DNA of 64,000 nt from Fratercula arctica (lineage: Eukaryota; Chordata; Aves; Charadriiformes; Alcidae): assembly GCA_947846985.1 (NCBI GenBank), contig CANTUZ010000027.1:5816740-5880739 (forward strand), in the 5' to 3' direction. Made by a program: the position numbers and the translations under genes. A model generated the notes under the pieces. That model did no database searches and was not told the DNA's origin. It saw only the letters and a program-made list of their open reading frames with translations. This document shows positions 1-12,900 of this stretch, one piece after another. Positions within the stretch are counted from its first letter, which is position 1. Every line of letters starts with the position of its first letter.

Positions 1-506
1 GTTCTACCTATTTTAATAGGTAGCTGTAATTTGATTCCTGGTGAAATGATTTGATAGGTACATAAAAGCACTAGGGACTACATAAATCCATTAGCAAAAT
101 AGCTGTATTTAAATATATGTCATATGGAAGACTCTAGATCAATGTAAAATAAGTGCTCTTTTGTTTCCATTCTCAGATTGGATTATAATTATGCCACGAA
201 TGAATAAGAACAGTAACACAAATACTGGGACTTTGGAAAACTGAAGAAGTGTTAAATGTCCTTATATATCTATGTTAAATTTATCACATGCTTATCATTG
301 CATACTTGATCTATAAGGTTTCATCATTAGGGAAGAATACATTGTCTACTCCAAAAGTCATGTGACTGAATGCATTATTTCATAACATTCTGTGTTTTAG
401 CACCAATTAACACAAAGCTGATTAACTAGCAGTTGTAATTGAGTACAAAACAATTCAAAGCTTTTTTGTAAGCAAAGGTGATTTCAGGAACTGCCAAGAA
501 TGCATG
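1..506. other. AT-rich non-coding DNA, probably avian
   Basis: I see no ORF with protein-like character, no RNA gene and no clear repeat here. The composition is that of ordinary vertebrate intergenic DNA and differs sharply from the satellite beyond the first gap. Assignment to a bird rests only on the adjacent bird-type LTR start. Confidence 0.5.
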
Positions 507-701
507 TGTCCTGGTTCCGGCGGGGACAGGGTTAAGTATTCCATGCCATGTGAGCCACGCCCACCCTGAGATTAAAAGGAGGGGAGGGGGCAGGAAGCTG
601 GGTTTGGAGCGGGCTGGTGCGTCCTGGGTCCGGTCGGTGAGCGGCGGGGAGTGGCGGTTCTGTAATCGCGTTTGTATATTCCTCTGTCCGTGTTGTTGTT
701 T
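507..701 (+). repeat. 5' part of a bird-type retroviral LTR, cut by a gap
   Basis: The segment opens with TGTCCTGGTTCCGGCGGGGA, followed by a GGGTTAA-type box. This resembles the start of many avian ERV LTRs, which begin TGTCCTGGTTT..GGG. A purine-rich AAAAGGAGGGGAGGGGG stretch and a GC-rich part follow, and the gap removes the rest. The family cannot be assigned by eye. It could be a solo LTR or the 5' LTR of a provirus. Confidence 0.5.
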
Positions 702-901
702 NNNNNNNNNNNNNNNNNNNNNNNNNNNNNNNNNNNNNNNNNNNNNNNNNNNNNNNNNNNNNNNNNNNNNNNNNNNNNNNNNNNNNNNNNNNNNNNNNNN
801 NNNNNNNNNNNNNNNNNNNNNNNNNNNNNNNNNNNNNNNNNNNNNNNNNNNNNNNNNNNNNNNNNNNNNNNNNNNNNNNNNNNNNNNNNNNNNNNNNNNN
901 N
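702..901. other. Assembly gap of 200 N
   Basis: Exactly 200 N. Sequence character changes completely across it, from an avian LTR to a G-rich satellite, so adjacency of the two sides is not supported. Confidence 0.99.
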
Positions 902-3900
902 GGTTTGGGAGTTGGCTTTTGGGGGTTGAATTTTTCATTTTTTTTTGTCGGATTTCGGGTTGGAATTCTGACCCAAAAAATTGGTTTTAGGTTGTATATG
1001 GGGTTGGAGTGTTCGGGTTGGGACTTTTTTGTCTTTGGTTTGGGAGTTGGCTTTTGGGGGTTGGATTTTTCAGTTTTTTGCATCGGATTTCAGGTTGGAA
1101 TGTTCGACTTGGGATTTTTTAGGGTTGGGTTTGGGAGTTGGCTTTTGGGGGTTGGATTTTTCAGTGTTTTGGGTCGGATTTCGGGTTGGAATTCTGACTG
1201 AAAAAAATGGTTTTGGGTTGGATTTCAGTTTGGAGTGTTCGGATTGGGATTCATTTGGCTTGGGTTTGGGAGTAGGCTTTTGGGGGTTGGATTTTTCAGT
1301 GTTTTGGGTCGGATTTTGAGTTGGAATTCTGACCCAAAATATTGGTTTTGGGTTCGATTTGGGTTTGGAGTGTTCGGGTTGGGATTTATTTGGCTTGGGT
1401 TTGAGAGTACACTTTTGGGGGTTGGATTTTTCAGTGTTTTGGGTCGGATTTTTGGTTGGAATTCTGACCCAAAAAATTGGTTTTGGGTTGGATTTGGGGT
1501 TGGAGTGTTCGGGCTGCGACATTTTTTGGCTTGGGTTTGGGAGTTGGCTTTTGGGGTTTGGATTTTTCAGTTTTTTGCTTTGAATTTGGGGTTGGAATGT
1601 TCGGCTTGGCATTTTATAGGGTTGGGTTTGGGAGTTGGCTTTTGGGGATTGGGTTTTTCAGTGTTTTGGGTCGGATTTCGAGTTGGAATTCCAACCCAAA
1701 ACATTGGTTTTGGGTTGGATTTGGGGTTGGAATGTGCAGGTTGGGATTTTTTAGAGTTGAGTTTGGGAGTAGACTTTTGGGGGTTGGATTTTTCAGTGTT
1801 TTGGGTCGGATTTCGGGTTGGAATTCTGACCCAAAAAATTGGTTTTAGGTTGTATTTGGGGTTGGAGTGTTCGAGTTGGGACTTTTTTGTCTTCGTTTGG
1901 GAGTTGGCCTTTGGGGGTTGGATTTTTCAGTTTTTTGCGATGGATTTCATGTTGGAATTCTGACCGAAAAAACTGGTTTTGGGTTGGATTTCAGTTTGGA
2001 GTGTTTGGGTTGGGATTTATTTGGCTTGGGTTTGGGAGTAGGCTTTTGGGGGTTGGATTTTTCAGTGTTTTGGGTCGGATTTCATGTTGGAATTCCGACC
2101 CAAAAAATTGGTTTTGGGTTGTATTTGGGGTTGGAATGTTCGGGTTGAGAATTCTTAGGGTTGGGTTTGGGAGTTGCCTTTTGCGGGTTGGATTTTTCAG
2201 TGTTTCGGGTCGGATTTCCGGTTGGAATTCTGACCCTAAAAATTGGTTTTAGGTTGTATTTGGGGTTGGTGTGTTCCGGTTGGGATTGATTTGGCTTGGG
2301 TTTGGGAGTTGGCTTTTGGGGATTGGATTTTTTAGTGCTTTGGGTCGGATTTCGGGTTGGAATTCTGACCCAAAAAATTGGTTTTGTGTTGGATGTGGGG
2401 TTGGAGTGTTCGGGTTGGGATTCATTTGGCTTGGGTTTGGGAGTTGGCTTTTGGGGGTTGGATTTTTCAGTTTTTTGGTTTGAATTTGGGGTTGGAATGT
2501 TCGGCTTGGCATTTTATAGGGTTGGGTTTGGGAGTTGGCTTTTGGGGGTTGGATTTTTCAGTTTTTTCATTTGAATTTCGGGTTGGAATGTGCAGGTTGG
2601 GATTTTTTAGAGTTGGGTTTGGGAGCAGACTTTTGGGGGTTGGATTTTTCAGTTTTTTGCGATGGATTTCATGTTGGAATTCTGACCGAAAAAACTGCTT
2701 TTGGGTTGGATTTCAGTTTGGAGTGTTCGGGTTGGGATTTATTTGGCTTGGGTTTGGGAGTAGGCTTTTGGGGGTTGGATTTTTCATTGTTTTGGGTCGG
2801 ATTTCATGTTGGAATTCCGACCCAAAAAATTTGTTTTGGGTTGTATTTGGGGTTGGAGTGTTCGGGTTGCGACATTTTTGTCTTGGGTTTGGGAGTTGGC
2901 TCTTGGGGGTTGGATTTTTCAGTGTTTCGGGTCGGATTTCGGGTTGGAATTCTGACCCTAAAAATTGGTTTTAGGTTGTATTTGGGGTTGGTGTGTTCCG
3001 GTTGGGATTGATTTGGCTTGGGTTTGGGAGTTGGCTTTTGGGGGTTGGGTTTTTCAGTGTTTTGGGTCGGATTTCGGGTTGGAATTCTGACCCAAAAAAT
3101 TGGTTTTGGGTTGGATGTGGGGTTGGAGTATTTGGGTTGGGATTCATTTGGCTTGGGTTTGGGAGTTGGCTTTTGGGGGTTGGATTTTTCAGTTTTTTGG
3201 TTTGAATTTGGGGTTGGAATGTTCGGGTTGAGAATTTTTAGGGTTGGGTTTGGGAGTTGGCTTTTGGGGGGTGGATTTTTCAGTTTTTTGCGTCGGATTT
3301 CGCGTTGGAATGTTCGGCTTGGCATTTTATAGGGTTGGGTTTGGGAGTTGGCTTTTGGGGATTGGGTTTTTCAGTGTTTTGGGTCGGATTTCGGGTTGGA
3401 ATTCTGACCCAAAAAATTGGTTTTGGGTTGGATGTGGGGTTGGAGTGTTCGGGTTGGGATTTATTTGGCTTGGGTTTGGGAGTAGGCTTTTGGGGGTTGG
3501 ATTTTTCAGTGTTTTGGGTCGGATTTTGAGTTGGAATTCCGACCCAAAAAATTGGTTTTGGGTTGGATTTGGGTTTGGAGTGTTCGGGTTGGGATTTATT
3601 TGGCTTGGGTTTGGGAGTTGGCTTTTGGGGGTTGGATTTTTCAGTGTTTTGGGTCGGGTTTTGGGTTGGAATTCTCACCCAAAAAATTGGTTTTGGGTTG
3701 GATTTGGGGTTGGAGTGTTTGGGTTGGGTTTCATTTGGCTTGGGTTTCGGAGTTGGCTTTTGGGGGTTGGATTTTTCAGTTTTTTGGTTTGAATTTGGGG
3801 TTGGAATGTTCGGGTTGAGAATTTTTAGGGTTGGGTTTGGGAGTTGGCTTTTGGGGGGTGGATTTTTCAGTTTTTTGCGTCGGATTTCAGGTTGGAATTC

Positions 3901-6900
3901 TGACCCAAAAAATTGGTTTCAGGTTGTATTTGGGGTCGGAGTGTTCGGGTTGGGATTTTTTTTGGCTTGGGTTTGGGAGTTGGCTTTTGGGGGTTGGATT
4001 TTTCAGTTTTTTGCATCGGAATTCGGGTTGGAATGTTCGGCTTGGCATTTTATAGGGTTGGGTTTGGGAGTTGGCTTTTGGGGATTGGGTTTTCAGTGTT
4101 TTGGGTCAGATTTCGGGTTGGAATTCTGACCCAAAAAATTGGTTTTGGGTTGGATGTGGTGTTGGAGTATTCGGGTTGGGATTCATTTGGCTTGGGGTTG
4201 GGAGTAGGCTTTTGGGGGTTGGATTTTTCAGTTTTTTGGGTCGGATTTCGGGTTGGAATTCCGACCCAAAAAATTGGTTTTGGGTTGGATTTCAGTTTGG
4301 AGTGTTCGGTTTGGGATTTATTTGGCTTGGGTTTGGGAGCTGGCTTTTGGGGGTTGGATTTTTCAGTTTTTTGCGTCGGATTTCAGATTGGAATGTTCGA
4401 CTTGGGATTTTTTAGGGTTGGGTTTGGGAGTTGGCTTTTGTGGGTTGGATTTTTCAGTGTTTTGGTTTGAATTTGGGGTTGGAATGTTCGGGTTGGGATT
4501 TTTTAGGGTTGGGTTTGGGAGTTGGCTTTAGGGGTTGGATTTTTCAGTTTCTTGTGTCGGATTTTGGGTTGGAATTCTGACCCAAAAAATTGGTTTTAGG
4601 TTGTATTTGGGGTTGGAGTGTTCGGGTTGGGACTTTTTGTCTTTGGTTTGGGAGTTGGGTTTTGGGGGTTGGATTTTTCAGTTTTTTGCGTCGGATTTCA
4701 GGTTGGAATGTTCGACTTGGGATTTTTTAGGGTTGGGTTTGGGAGTTGGCTTTTGGGGGTTGGATTTTTCAGTGTTTTGGGTCAGATTTCGCGTTGGAAT
4801 TCCAACCCAAAAAATTGGTTTTGGGTTGGATTTGGGTTTGGAGTGTTCGGGTTGGGATTTATTTGGCTTGGGTTTGGGAGTTGGCTTTTGGGGGTTGGAT
4901 TTTTCAGTTTTTTTGGGTCAGATTTCGGGTTGGAATTCTGGCCGAAAAAAATGGTTTTGGGTTGGATTTCAGTTTGGAGTGTTCGGGTTGGGACTTTTTT
5001 GGCTTGGGTTTGGGAGTTGACTTTTGGGGGTTGGATTTTTCAGGTTTTTGGATTCGATTTGGGGTTGGAATGTTCGGGTTGGGATTTTTTCTGTTGGGTT
5101 TGGGAGTTGCCTTTTGGGGGTTGGATTTTTCAGTTTTTTGGATTCGATTTGGCGTTGGAATGTTCGGGTTGAGAATTTTTAGGGTTGGGTTTGGGAGTTG
5201 GCTTTTGGGGGTTGGATTTTTCAGTGTTTTGGGTCGGATTTTGGGTTGGAATTCCGACCCAAAAAATTGGTTTTGGGTTGGATTTGGGGTTGGAGTGTTC
5301 GGGTTGGGATTTATTTGGCTTGGGTTTGAGAGTACGCTTTTGGGGGTTGGATTTTTCAGCTTTTTGGGTCGGATTTCGGGTTGGAATTCCGACTGAAAAA
5401 ACTGGTTTTGGGTTGGATTTCAGTTTGGAGTGTTCGGGTTGGGACTTTTTTGGCTTGGGTTTGGGAGTTGGCTTTTAGGGGGTTGGATGTTTCAGGTTTT
5501 TTTGTCGGATTTCGGCTTGGAGTTCCGACCCAAAAATTGGTTTTGGGTTGCATTTGGGGTTGGAGTGTTCGGGTTGGGATTCATTTGGCTTGGGTTTGGG
5601 AGTTGACTTTTGGGGTTTGGATTTTTCAGTTTTTTGGATTCGATTTGGGGTTGGAGTGTTCGGGTTGGTATTTTTTAGGGTTGGGTTTGGGAGTTGGGTT
5701 TTGGGGGTTGGATTTTTCAGTTTTTTGCGTCGGATTTTGGGTTGCAATGTTCGACTTGGGATTTTTTAGGGTCGGGTTTGGGAGTTGGCTTTTGGGGGTT
5801 GGGTTTTTCAGTTTTTTGCGTCGGATTTCAGGTTGGAATGTTCGACTTGGGATTTTTTAGGGTTGGGTTTGGCAGTTGGCTTTTGGGGGTTGGATTTTTC
5901 AGTTTTTTGGTTTGGATTTGTGGTTGGAATGTTCGGGTTGGGATTTTTTAGGGTTGGGTTTGGGAGTTGGCTTTTGGGGGTTGAATTTTTCAGTTTCTTG
6001 TGTCGGATTTCGGGTTGGAATTCTGACCCAAAAAATTGCTTTTAGGTTGTATTTGGGGTTGGAGTGTTCGGGTTGGGACTTTTTTGGCTTGGGTTTGGGA
6101 GTTGGCTTTTAGGGGGTTGGATGTTTCAGGTTTTTCTGTCGGATTTCGGCTTGGAGTTCCGACCCAAATATTGGTTTTGGGTTGCATTTGGGGTTGGAGT
6201 GTTCGGGTTGGGATTCATTTGGCTTGGGTTTGGGAGTTGGCTTTTGGGGTTTGGATTTTTCAGTTTTTTGGATTCGATTTGGGGTTGGAATATTCGGGTT
6301 GGGATTTTTTAGGGTTGGGTTTGGGAGTTGGCTTTTGGGGGTTGAATTTTTCAGTTTTTTGGGTCAGATTTCTCGTTGGAATTCCAACCCAAAAAATTGG
6401 TTTTGGGTTGGATTTGGGGTTGGAGTGTTCGGGTTGGGATTTATTTGGCTTGGGTTTGGGAGTTGGCTTTTGGGGGTTGGATTTTTCAGTTTTTTTGGGT
6501 CGGATTTCGGGTTGGAATTCTGACCGAAAAAACTGGTTTTGGGTTGGATTTCAGTTTGGAGTGTTCGTGTTGGGATTGATTTGGCTTGGGTTTGGGAGTT
6601 GGCTTTTGGGGGTTGGATTTTTCAGTGTTTTGGGTCGGATGTCGGCTTGGAATTCTGACCCAAAAAATTGGTTTTGGGTTGGATGTGGGGTTGGAGTATT
6701 TGGGTTGGGATTCATTTGGCTTGGGTTTGGGAGTTGACTTTTGGGGGTTGGATTTTTCAGTTTTTTGGTTTGAATTTGGGGTTGGAATGTTCGGGTTGAG
6801 AATTTTTAGGGTTGGGTTTGGGAGTTGGCTTTTGGGGGGTGGATTTTTCAGTTTTTTGCGTCGGATTTCGCGTTGGAATGTTCGGCTTGGCATTTTATAG

Positions 6901-9900
6901 GGTTGGGTTTGGGAGTTGGCTTTTGGGGATTGGGTTTTTCAGTGTTTTGGGTCGGATTTCGGGTTGGAATTCTGACCCAAAAAATTGGTTTTGGGTTGGA
7001 TGTGGGGTTGGAGTGTTCGGGTTGGGATTTATTTGGCTTGGGTTTGGGAGTAGGCTTTTGGGGGTTGGATTTTTCAGTGTTTTGGGTCGGATTTTGAGTT
7101 GGAATTCCGACCCAAAAAATTGGTTTTGGGTTGGATTTGGGGTTGGAGTGTTTGGGTTGGGTTTCATTTGGCTTGGGTTTCGGAGTTGGCTTTTGGGGGT
7201 TGGATTTTTCAGTTTTTTGGTTTGAATTTGGGGTTGGAATGTTCGGGTTGAGAATTTTTAAGGTTGGGTTTGGGAGTTGGCTTTTGGGGGGTGGATTTTT
7301 CAGTTTTTTGCGTCGGATTTCAGGTTGGAATTCTGACCCAAAAAATTGGTTTCAGGTTGTATTTGGGGTCGGAGTGTTCGGGTTGGGTTTTTTTTTGGCT
7401 TGGGTTTGGGAGTTGGCTTTTGGGGGTTGGATTTTTCAGTTTTTTGCATCGGATTTCGGGTTGGAATGTTCGGCTTGGCATTTTATAGGGTTGGGTTTGG
7501 GAGTTGGCTTTTGGGGATTGGGTTTTCAGTGTTTTGGGTCAGATTTCGGGTTGGAATTCTGACCCAAAAAATTGGTTTTGGGTTGGATGTGGTGTTGGAG
7601 TGTTCGGGTTGGGATTTATTTGGCTTGGGTTTGGGAGTAGGCTTTTGGTTGTTGGATTTTTCAGTTTTTTGGGTCGGATTCCGGGTTGGAATTCTGACCC
7701 AAAAAATTGGTTTTGGGTTGGATTTCAGTTTGGAGTGTTCGGGTTGGGATTCATTTTGCTTGGGTTTGGGAGTTGGCTTTTGGGGGTTGGATTTTTCAGT
7801 GTTTTGGGTCGGATTTCGGGTAGGAATTCCGACCCAAAAAATTGGTTTTGGCTTGGATGTGGGGTTGGAGTGTTCGGGTTGGGATTTATTTGTCTTTGGT
7901 TTGGGAGTAGGCTTTTGGGGGTTGGATTTTTCAGTGTTTTGGGTCGGATTTTGAGTTGGAATTCCGACCCAAAAAATTGGTTTTGGGTTGGATTTGGGTT
8001 TGGAGTGTTCGGGTTGGGATTTATTTGGCTTGGGTTTGGGAGTTGGCTTTTGGGGGTTGGATTTTTCAGTTTTTTGGGTCGGATTTCAGGTTGGAATTCT
8101 GACCCAAAAAAATTGGTTTTGGGTTGGATTTCAGTTTGGAGTGTTCGGGTTGGGATTTTTTTGGCTTGGGTTTGGGAGTTGACTTTTGGGGGTTGGATTT
8201 TTCAGATTTTTGGTTTGAATTTGGGGTTGGAATGTTCGGGTTGAGAATTTTTAGGGTTGGGTTTGGGAGTTGGCTTTTGGGGGTTGGATTTTTCAGTGTT
8301 TTGGGTCAGATTTCGCGTTGGAATTCCAACCCAAAAAATTGGTTTGGGGTTGGATGTGGGGTTGGAGTGTTCGGGTTGGGATTTATTTGGCTTGGGTTTG
8401 GGAGTTGGCTTTTGGGGGTTGGATTTTTCAGTTTTTTGCGTCGGATTTCGGGTTGGAATGTTCGGCTTGGCATTTTATAGGGTTGGGTTTGGGAGTTGGC
8501 TTTTGGGGATTGGGTTTTCAGTGTTTTGGGTCAGATTTCGGGTTGGAATTCTGACCCAAAAAATTGGTTTTGGGTGGGATGTGGGGTTGGAGTATTCGGG
8601 TTGGGATTCATTTGGCTTGGGGTTGGGAGTTGGCTTTTGGGGGTTGGATTTTTCAGTGCTTTGGGTCAGATTTCGGGTTGGAATTCTGACCGAAAAAACT
8701 GGTTTTGGGTTGGATTTCAGTTTGGAGTGTTCTGGTTGGGATTTATTTGGCTTGGGTTTGGGAGTTGGCTTTTGGGGGTTGGATTTTTCAGTTTTTTGGG
8801 TCGGATTTCGGGTTGGAATTCTGACCGAAAAAATTGGTTTTGGGTTGGATTTGGGGTTGGAGTGTTCGGGTTGGGATTCATTTGGCTTGGGTTTGGGAGT
8901 TGGCTTTTGGGGGTTGGATTTTTCAGATTTTTGGTTTGAATTTGGGGTTGGAGTGTTCGGGTTGAGAATTTTTAGGGTTGGGTTTGGGAGTTGGCTTTTG
9001 GGGGTTGGATTTTTCAGTTTTTTTGGGTCGGATTTCGGGTTGGAATTCCAACCCAAAAAATTGGTTTTGGGTTGGATTTGGGGTTGGAGTGTTCGGGTTG
9101 GGATTTATTTGGCTTGGGTTTGGGAGTTGGATTTTGGGGGTTGGATTTTTCAGTTTTTTGCGTCGGATTTCAGATTGGAATGTTCGACTTGGATTTTTTA
9201 GGGTTGGGTTTGGGAGTTGGCTTTTGGGGGTTGGATTTTTCAGTGTTTTGGTTTGAATTTGGGGTTGGAATGTTCGGGTTGGGATTTTTTAGGGTTGGGT
9301 TTGGGAGTTGGCTTTAGGGGTTGGATTTTTCAGTTTCTTGTGTCGGATTTTGGGTTGGAATTCTGACCCAAAAAATTGATTTTAGGTTGTATTTGGGGTT
9401 GGAGTGTTCGGATTGGGACTTTTTGTCTTTGGTTTGGGAGTTGGGTTTTGGGGGTTGGATTTTTCAGTTTTTTGCGTCGGATTTCGGGTTGGAATGTTCG
9501 ACTTGGGATTTTTTAGGGTTGGGTTTGGGAGTTGGCTTTTGGGGGTTGGATTTTTCAGGTTTTTGGGTCGCATTTGGGGTTGGAATGTTCGGGTTGGGAT
9601 TTTTTTTGGGTTGGGTTTGGGAGTTGGCTTTCGGGGGTTGGATTTTTCACTTTTTTGGGTCAGATTTGGGGTTGGAATTCCAACCCAAAAAATTGGTTTT
9701 GGGTTGGATTTGGGGTTGGAGTGTTCTGGTTGGGATTTATTTGGCTTGGGTTTGAGAGTACGCTTTTGGGGGTTGGATTTTTCAGCTTTTTGGGTCGGAT
9801 TTCGGGTTGGAATTCCGACTGAAAAAACTGGTTTTGGGTTGGATGTGGCGTTGGAGTGTTCGGGTTGGGATTTATTTGGCTTGGGTTTGGGAGTTGGCTT

Positions 9901-12900
9901 TTGGGGGTTGGATTTTTCAGTTTTTTGGTTTGAATTTGGGGTTGGAGTGTTCGGGTTGAGAATTTTTAGGGTTGGGTTTGGGAGTTGGCTTTTGGGGGTT
10001 GGATTTTTCAGTTTTTTGGGTCGGATTTCGGGTTGGAATTCTGACCGAAAAAATTGGTTTTGGGTTGGATTTGGGGTTGGAGTGTTCGGGTTGGGATTTA
10101 TTTAGCTTGGGTTTGGGAGTTGGATTTTGGGGGTTGGATTTTTCAGTTTTTTGCGTCGGATTTCAGATTGGAATGTTCGACTTGGGATTTTTTAGGGTTG
10201 GGTTTGGGAGTTGGCTTTTGGGGGTTGGATTTTTCAGTGTTTTGGTTTGAATTTGGGGTTGGAATGTTCGGGTTGGGATTTTTTAGGGTTGGGTTTGGGA
10301 GTTGGCTTTAGGGGTTGGATTTTTCAGTTTCTTGTGTCGGATTTTGGGTTGGAATTCTGACCCAAAAAATTGATTTTAGGTTGTATTTGGGGTTGGAGTG
10401 TTCGGATTGGGACTTTTTGTCTTTGGTTTGGGAGTTGGGTTTTGGGGGTTGGATTTTTCAGTTTTTTGCGTCGGATTTCGGGTTGGAATGTTCGACTTGG
10501 GATTTTTTAGGGTTGGGTTTGGGAGTTGGCTTTTGGGGGTTGGATTTTTCAGGTTTTTGGTTTGGATTTGGGGTTGGAATGTTCGGGTTGGGATTTTTTA
10601 GGGTTGGGTTTGGGATTTGGCTTTCGGGGGTTGGATTTTTCAGTGTTTTGGGTCAGATTTCGCGTTGGAATTCCAACCCAAAAAATTGGTTTTGGGTTGG
10701 ATTTGGGGTTGGAGTGTTCTGGTTGGGATTTATTTGGCTTGGGTTTGAGAGTACGCTTTTGGGGGTTGGATTTTTCAGCTTTTTGGGTCGGATTTCGGGT
10801 TGGAATTCCGACTGAAAAAACTGGTTTTGGGTTGGATGTGGCGTTGGAGTGTTCGGGTTGGGATTTATTTGGCTTGGGTTTGGGATTTGGCTTTTGGGGG
10901 TTGGATTTTTCAGTTTTTTGCGTCGGATTTTGGGTTGCAATGTTCGACTTGGGATTTTTTAGGGTCGGGTTTGGGAGTTGGCTTTTGGGGGTTGGGTTTT
11001 TCAGTTTTTTGCGTCGGATTTCAGGTTGGAATGTTCGACTTGGGATTTTTTAGGGTTGGGTTTGGCAGTTGGCTTTTGGGGGTTGGATTTTTCAGTTTTT
11101 TGGTTTGGATTTGGGGTTGGAATGTTTGGGTTGGGATTTTTTAGGGTTGGGTTTGGGATTTGGCTTTTGGGGGTTGGATTTTTCAGTGTTTTGGGTCAGA
11201 TTTCGCGTTGGAATTCTGACCCAAAAAATTGGTTTTGGGTTGGATTTGGGGTTGGAGTGTTCGGGGTGGGATTTTTTAGGGTTGGGTTTGGGATAGGCTT
11301 TTGGGGGTTGGATTTTTCAGTTTTTTTGGGTCGGATTTCGGGTTGGAATTCCGACCGAAAAAACTGGTTTTGGGTTGGATTTCAGTTTGGAGTGTTCGGG
11401 TTGGGACTTTTTTGGCTTGGGTTTGGAGTTGGCTTTTGGGGGTTGGATTTTTCAGTTTTTTGGATTCGATTAGGCGTTGGAATGTTCGGGTTGGGATTTT
11501 TTGTGTTGGGTTTGGGAGTTGCCTTTTGGGGGTTGAATTTTTCAGTTTCTTGGGTCAGATTTCGGGTTGGAATTCCGACCCAAAAAATTGGTTTTGGGTT
11601 GGATTTGGGGTTGGAGTGTTCGGGTTGGGATTCATTTGGCTTGGGTTTGGGAGTTGGCTTTTGGGGGTTGGATTTTTCAGTTTTTTGGTTTGAATTTGGG
11701 GTTGGAGTGTTCGGGTTGAGAATTTTTAGGGTTGGGTTTGGGAGTTGGCTTTTGGGGGTTGGATTTTTCAGTGTTTTGGGTCGGATTTCGGGTTGGAATT
11801 CTGACCCAAAAAATTGGGTTTGGGTTGGATGTGGGGTTGGAGTGTTCGGGTTGGGATTCATTTGGCTTGGGTTTGGGAGTAGGCTTTTGGTTGTTGGATT
11901 TTTCAGTTTTTTGGGTCGGATTTCGGGTTGGAATTCCGACCCAAAAAATTGGTTTTGGGTTGGATTTGGGGTTGGAGTGTTCGGGTTGGGATTCATTTGG
12001 CTTGGGTTTGGGAGTAGGCTTTTGGTTGTTGGATTTTTCAGTTTTTTGGGTCGGATTCCGGGTTGGAATTCTGACCCAAAAAATTGGTTTTGGGTTGGAT
12101 TTCAGTTTGGAGTGTTCGGGTTGGGATTCATTTTGCTTGGGTTTGGGAGTTGGCTTTTGGGGGTTGGATTTTTCAGTGTTTTGGGTCGGATTTCGGGTAG
12201 GAATTCCGACCCAAAAAATTCGTTTTGGCTTGGATGTGGGGTTGGAGTGTTCGGGTTGGGATTTATTTGTCTTTGGTTTGGGAGTAGGCTTTTGGGGGTT
12301 GGATTTTTCAGTGTTTTGGGTCGGATTTTGAGTTGGAATTCCGACCCAAAAAATTGGTTTTGGGTTGGATTTGGGTTTGGAGTGTTCGGGTTGGGATATA
12401 TTTGGCTTGGGTTTGGGAGTTGGCTTTTGGGGGTTGGATTTTTCAGTTTTTTTGGGTCGGATTTCGGGTTGGAATTCTGACCGAAAAAACTGGTTTTGGG
12501 TTGGATTTCAGTTTGGAGTGTTCGGGTTGGGATTTTTTTTGGCTTGGGTTTGGGAGTTGACTTTTGGGGGTTGGATTTTTCAGATTTTTGGTTTGAATTT
12601 GGGGTTGGAATGTTCGGGTTGAGAATTTTTAGGGTTGGGTTTGGGAGTTGGCTTTTGGGGGTTGTATTTTTCAGTTTTTTGGGTCGGATTTCGGGTTGGA
12701 ATTCTGACCCTAAAAATTGGTTTTGGTTTGGATGTGGGGTTGGAGTGTTCGGGTTGGGATTTATTTGGCTGGGGTTTGGGAGTTGGCTTTTGGGGGTTTG
12801 TTTTTTCAGTGTTTTGGGTCGGGTTTTGGGTTGGAAGTCTCACCCAAAATATTGGTTTTGGGTTGGATTTGGAGTTGGAGTGTTTGGGTTGGGATTCATT